8,392 nt of DNA from the NCBI GenBank assembly GCA_031270205.1, contig JAISYA010000130.1, positions 1-8,392 on the forward strand, given 5' to 3'. The position numbers and the translations under genes were made by a program. Numbering within the stretch: the stretch's first letter is position 1; every line of letters starts with the position of its first letter. The notes below the pieces were generated by a model that had not been told where the DNA came from, did not search any database, and worked only from the letters and a program-made list of their open reading frames with translations. This stretch comes from Treponema sp. GTDB taxonomy: Bacteria; Spirochaetota; Spirochaetia; Treponematales; Breznakiellaceae. This document shows, one piece after another, positions 6,432 to 8,392 of this stretch.

Positions 6432-8392
6432 CTACATGATCGCTTCCATGGCAAAAGCAGGATGATTTTTTTCCTTGAGGAAGGCGATAACCTGTTCGGG
6501 TTCCACAGCTATGGTCTCATCGCAGATCATATCCACAAAGTTGTCGATGCCGTACAGTTCTTTCGCCGTCTTGTTGAGTTTTACCGATACGTCGGCCTTC
6601 AGTTCCTTGGGCATCCACACGATTCTTGAAAGCCCGCCTTCGGCGGAAACAAATTTCTTTGAAGCGATAAAGTGCCTGCCGTGACCCATAAAGCCCGCGG
6701 TCTGCACGCCGCCGCCGGTCATGGAGGCCAGCTCGCCGAAGGTCATCCCCGTGGGGGTCGCGCCCTTGTATTCCCGGTTGACTATCACCACGCCGTTGGC
6801 TTCGGGTATGATGCCGCAGATGCACTCAAAACAGCCGCAGCTTGTCATGGGATCTTCCATGATCGAGTACAGGGCAACCTTGCCCACCGAGCCGTGAGTA
6901 GCGGCTTCCACCGCCTTGTTCACCGAATCGTAGACGCCTTTTTTTGCATCCTGAACGCCTTCCTTGGTAATGGGCTGGCAGGGGCCGGTGTCGGTAAGCT
7001 CCTTGGTGGCGCTGGCGTCCAGCCAGGAAACCGCGCCGCAAAGCCCCAGGCGTTCCGGCGTAATAACGCAGCAGTGGGCCGGCGCGAAGGACTGGCAGAG
7101 TATGCAGCTATAGAAGCAGTCCACGCTTTCATCGGTCATGGAAGCAAGGCGGGAATCCCGCGCCTCGTACCTGGGCATACCTTCTTTTTCAAGAATCTCT
7201 TTGGCCTTCGCCTCATCGGTAACGAGCGTTACCTGGCATTTATCCACCACCGCGCCGAATTCGTCCATCACCATGGCGTAGATCACTTCACCCAGATGCT
7301 TGAGCCTGAATCCCTTTGCGATGGCCTCTTTGCCGATTCTGATACGGAACAGATTCCGCTGGCCGGTGTGCATCACCCCTTCGATGTAGTTGAACCAGTG
7401 GTGAATCTTCCGCTCAATGACCGGCTCAAAATCAACGCGCATTTTTGCGCCGGCCACTTCGACATACGTCGCAAGGGCCAGGTTCAGCGGACCGGAAGCG
7501 GCAGCGGCAACATCACTGCCGACAACAGTGATCCGGTGATCCTCAAGGGCGGCGCTTTCTTTCATCACCACCAACTCGCAGGTAACGTTTTTGTCGGAGC
7601 TGAACTCCGCCGCCATGTCGTTCTTGCGGATGATCTCCCCTTCAAAGGCCGAGGCGAAAGCCGCCGGTATCGGTATCTCTTTCACCTTGATTTTGATGTT
7701 TCGCAGTTCCAGCGATTTTTTGACCATCCCGGCGTAATCGCCGGTATATTCAAGCGCGCCGGGAATGGCGACCGCGTTAACCACATCCCAGTCGCTGATC
7801 ACCGGAAAGCCCAGGGCTATCGCGCCCGCGCCGGCCGCGACAATCACCTCGTTCAGGGGGCCGAAAGTGTTTACAAAAGCGGGCACCCGCTCTTTGGTGT
7901 ATGCGAGCAGGCCGGGAAGGTCCCCTTCCTTTACGTTGCCGAAGATCAGCGCCGCCCGGATCGCCACGGTAACCACGTGAATAACCGCCGTTACGTCGTA
8001 GCCCAGGGGAACCACGCGGAATTCCAGGCCCATCTTGACGCCTTGCGCCGCGGCCTGGTCGATTACCTTGCCCACAAGGAAAGTGAGAATGCCCTTGCTC
8101 TGGTAATCCTTCACCACTTTGGCGACCGAAGCCGGGTCCGCCGCTTCACCCAGCGCCACCGCCACGCCGGGAATGTCGCCGGTAACCAGCGGCACGCCCA
8201 GGGAGCGGATCACCGGATCGGGCACAAAGCCGATGCCGGGGCCGTCCGCGTAGGGATTACCTTCCACATATTTCAGGCCCTCAAGAATCTCCGCGCCCAC
8301 CGCGACGGCCAGCCCGGCGTTGAGGGCGTCCCCCAGATCTTCCTTGTTGGTGATGAGGCTTTTGAGCACCCCCACGCAGGCGGTCAGGGTTT
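6432..8392 (-). CDS. acsB: Acetyl-CoA synthase (CODH/ACS beta subunit), N-terminus cut by window edge
   Basis: AcsB condenses CO, a methyl group from the corrinoid protein and CoA into acetyl-CoA, the central step of the Wood-Ljungdahl pathway; it works in the cytoplasm with CO dehydrogenase. The window holds 652 residues, with the frame open to the right edge. Compared with the remembered Moorella protein of 729 residues, about 77 N-terminal residues are missing. The A-cluster ligands are all present (window numbering): Cys429, Cys432, Cys441 and Cys451 in the CILC / SFAPAHCC / ERLGLCGAVSWLD region hold the [4Fe-4S] cluster, and Cys518-Gly519-Cys520 in TSCGCFE holds the nickel pair. With an offset of 77 these fall on Moorella Cys506, 509, 518, 528, 595 and 597, so there is no net indel over this part. 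The C-terminal domain ends HPAFAMEAIM. Extra cysteines lie beside the site (426, 440, 523, 525). It is the first visible gene of an operon with acsV and the DUF3786 gene. Confidence 0.97.
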   Translation of the reverse strand, partial: TLTACVGVLKSLITNKEDLGDALNAGLAVAVGAEILEGLKYVEGNPYADGPGIGFVPDPVIRSLGVPLVTGDIPGVAVALGEAADPASVAKVVKDYQSKGILTFLVGKVIDQAAAQGVKMGLEFRVVPLGYDVTAVIHVVTVAIRAALIFGNVKEGDLPGLLAYTKERVPAFVNTFGPLNEVIVAAGAGAIALGFPVISDWDVVNAVAIPGALEYTGDYAGMVKKSLELRNIKIKVKEIPIPAAFASAFEGEIIRKNDMAAEFSSDKNVTCELVVMKESAALEDHRITVVGSDVAAAASGPLNLALATYVEVAGAKMRVDFEPVIERKIHHWFNYIEGVMHTGQRNLFRIRIGKEAIAKGFRLKHLGEVIYAMVMDEFGAVVDKCQVTLVTDEAKAKEILEKEGMPRYEARDSRLASMTDESVDCFYSCILCQSFAPAHCCVITPERLGLCGAVSWLDASATKELTDTGPCQPITKEGVQDAKKGVYDSVNKAVEAATHGSVGKVALYSIMEDPMTSCGCFECICGIIPEANGVVIVNREYKGATPTGMTFGELASMTGGGVQTAGFMGHGRHFIASKKFVSAEGGLSRIVWMPKELKADVSVKLNKTAKELYGIDNFVDMICDETIAVEPEQVIAFLKEKNHPAFAMEAIM

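Noticed and set aside
5823..6629. Plus-strand open frame spanning the acsV/acsB junction
   Set aside because: It is antisense to two well-supported genes, with no recognisable domain and no ribosome binding site.

Overview
The window reads as chromosomal DNA from an acetogenic bacterium. The best guess is a spirochaete of the termite-gut Treponema primitia type, because Wood-Ljungdahl genes sit directly beside ordinary housekeeping genes. That lineage guess is inference from remembered protein character and context; it was not searched. Coding regions are GC-rich, ribosome binding sites are often weak or absent, and no mobile element, tRNA, rRNA or CRISPR array was seen.

Layout, left to right. 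(1) Positions 1-1580, minus strand: glutamine-dependent NAD+ synthetase (nadE), with its C-terminus cut off by the window edge. (2) Positions 1581-1899: an AT-rich divergent intergenic region. On the minus strand it holds a self-contained transcription unit: a sigma70-type promoter, a perfect 9-bp hairpin and a strong intrinsic terminator. This predicts a small RNA of about 145 nt. A separate -10 box sits 8 nt before the nadE ATG and suggests a leaderless nadE mRNA. (3) Positions 1900-3741, plus strand: a two-gene unit with an AI-2E-family membrane permease followed 3 nt later by the DNA-repair gene recO. (4) Positions 3742-3796: a short gap between convergent genes containing a stem-loop. (5) Positions 3797-8392, minus strand: the end of a Wood-Ljungdahl operon, transcribed as acsB (acetyl-CoA synthase, N-terminus cut off by the right edge), then acsV (reductive activator of the corrinoid protein), then a DUF3786 protein of unknown function.

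The minus-strand operon is the biochemical core of the window. AcsB builds acetyl-CoA from CO, a methyl group and CoA at its Ni-Ni-[4Fe4S] A-cluster. AcsV uses ATP and a [2Fe-2S] domain to return the methyl-carrying corrinoid protein to the active Co(I) state. The DUF3786 gene overlaps the end of acsV and looks translationally coupled to it, so it probably serves the same pathway.

The most unusual signal is the predicted small RNA at 1606-1750. Its terminator loop carries the anti-Shine-Dalgarno sequence found at the 3' end of 16S rRNA, and two further short blocks resembling the 16S 3' end lie upstream in the same order. It could be an SD-targeting regulator, a 16S 3'-end mimic or a coincidence. 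Comparison with related genomes would decide.
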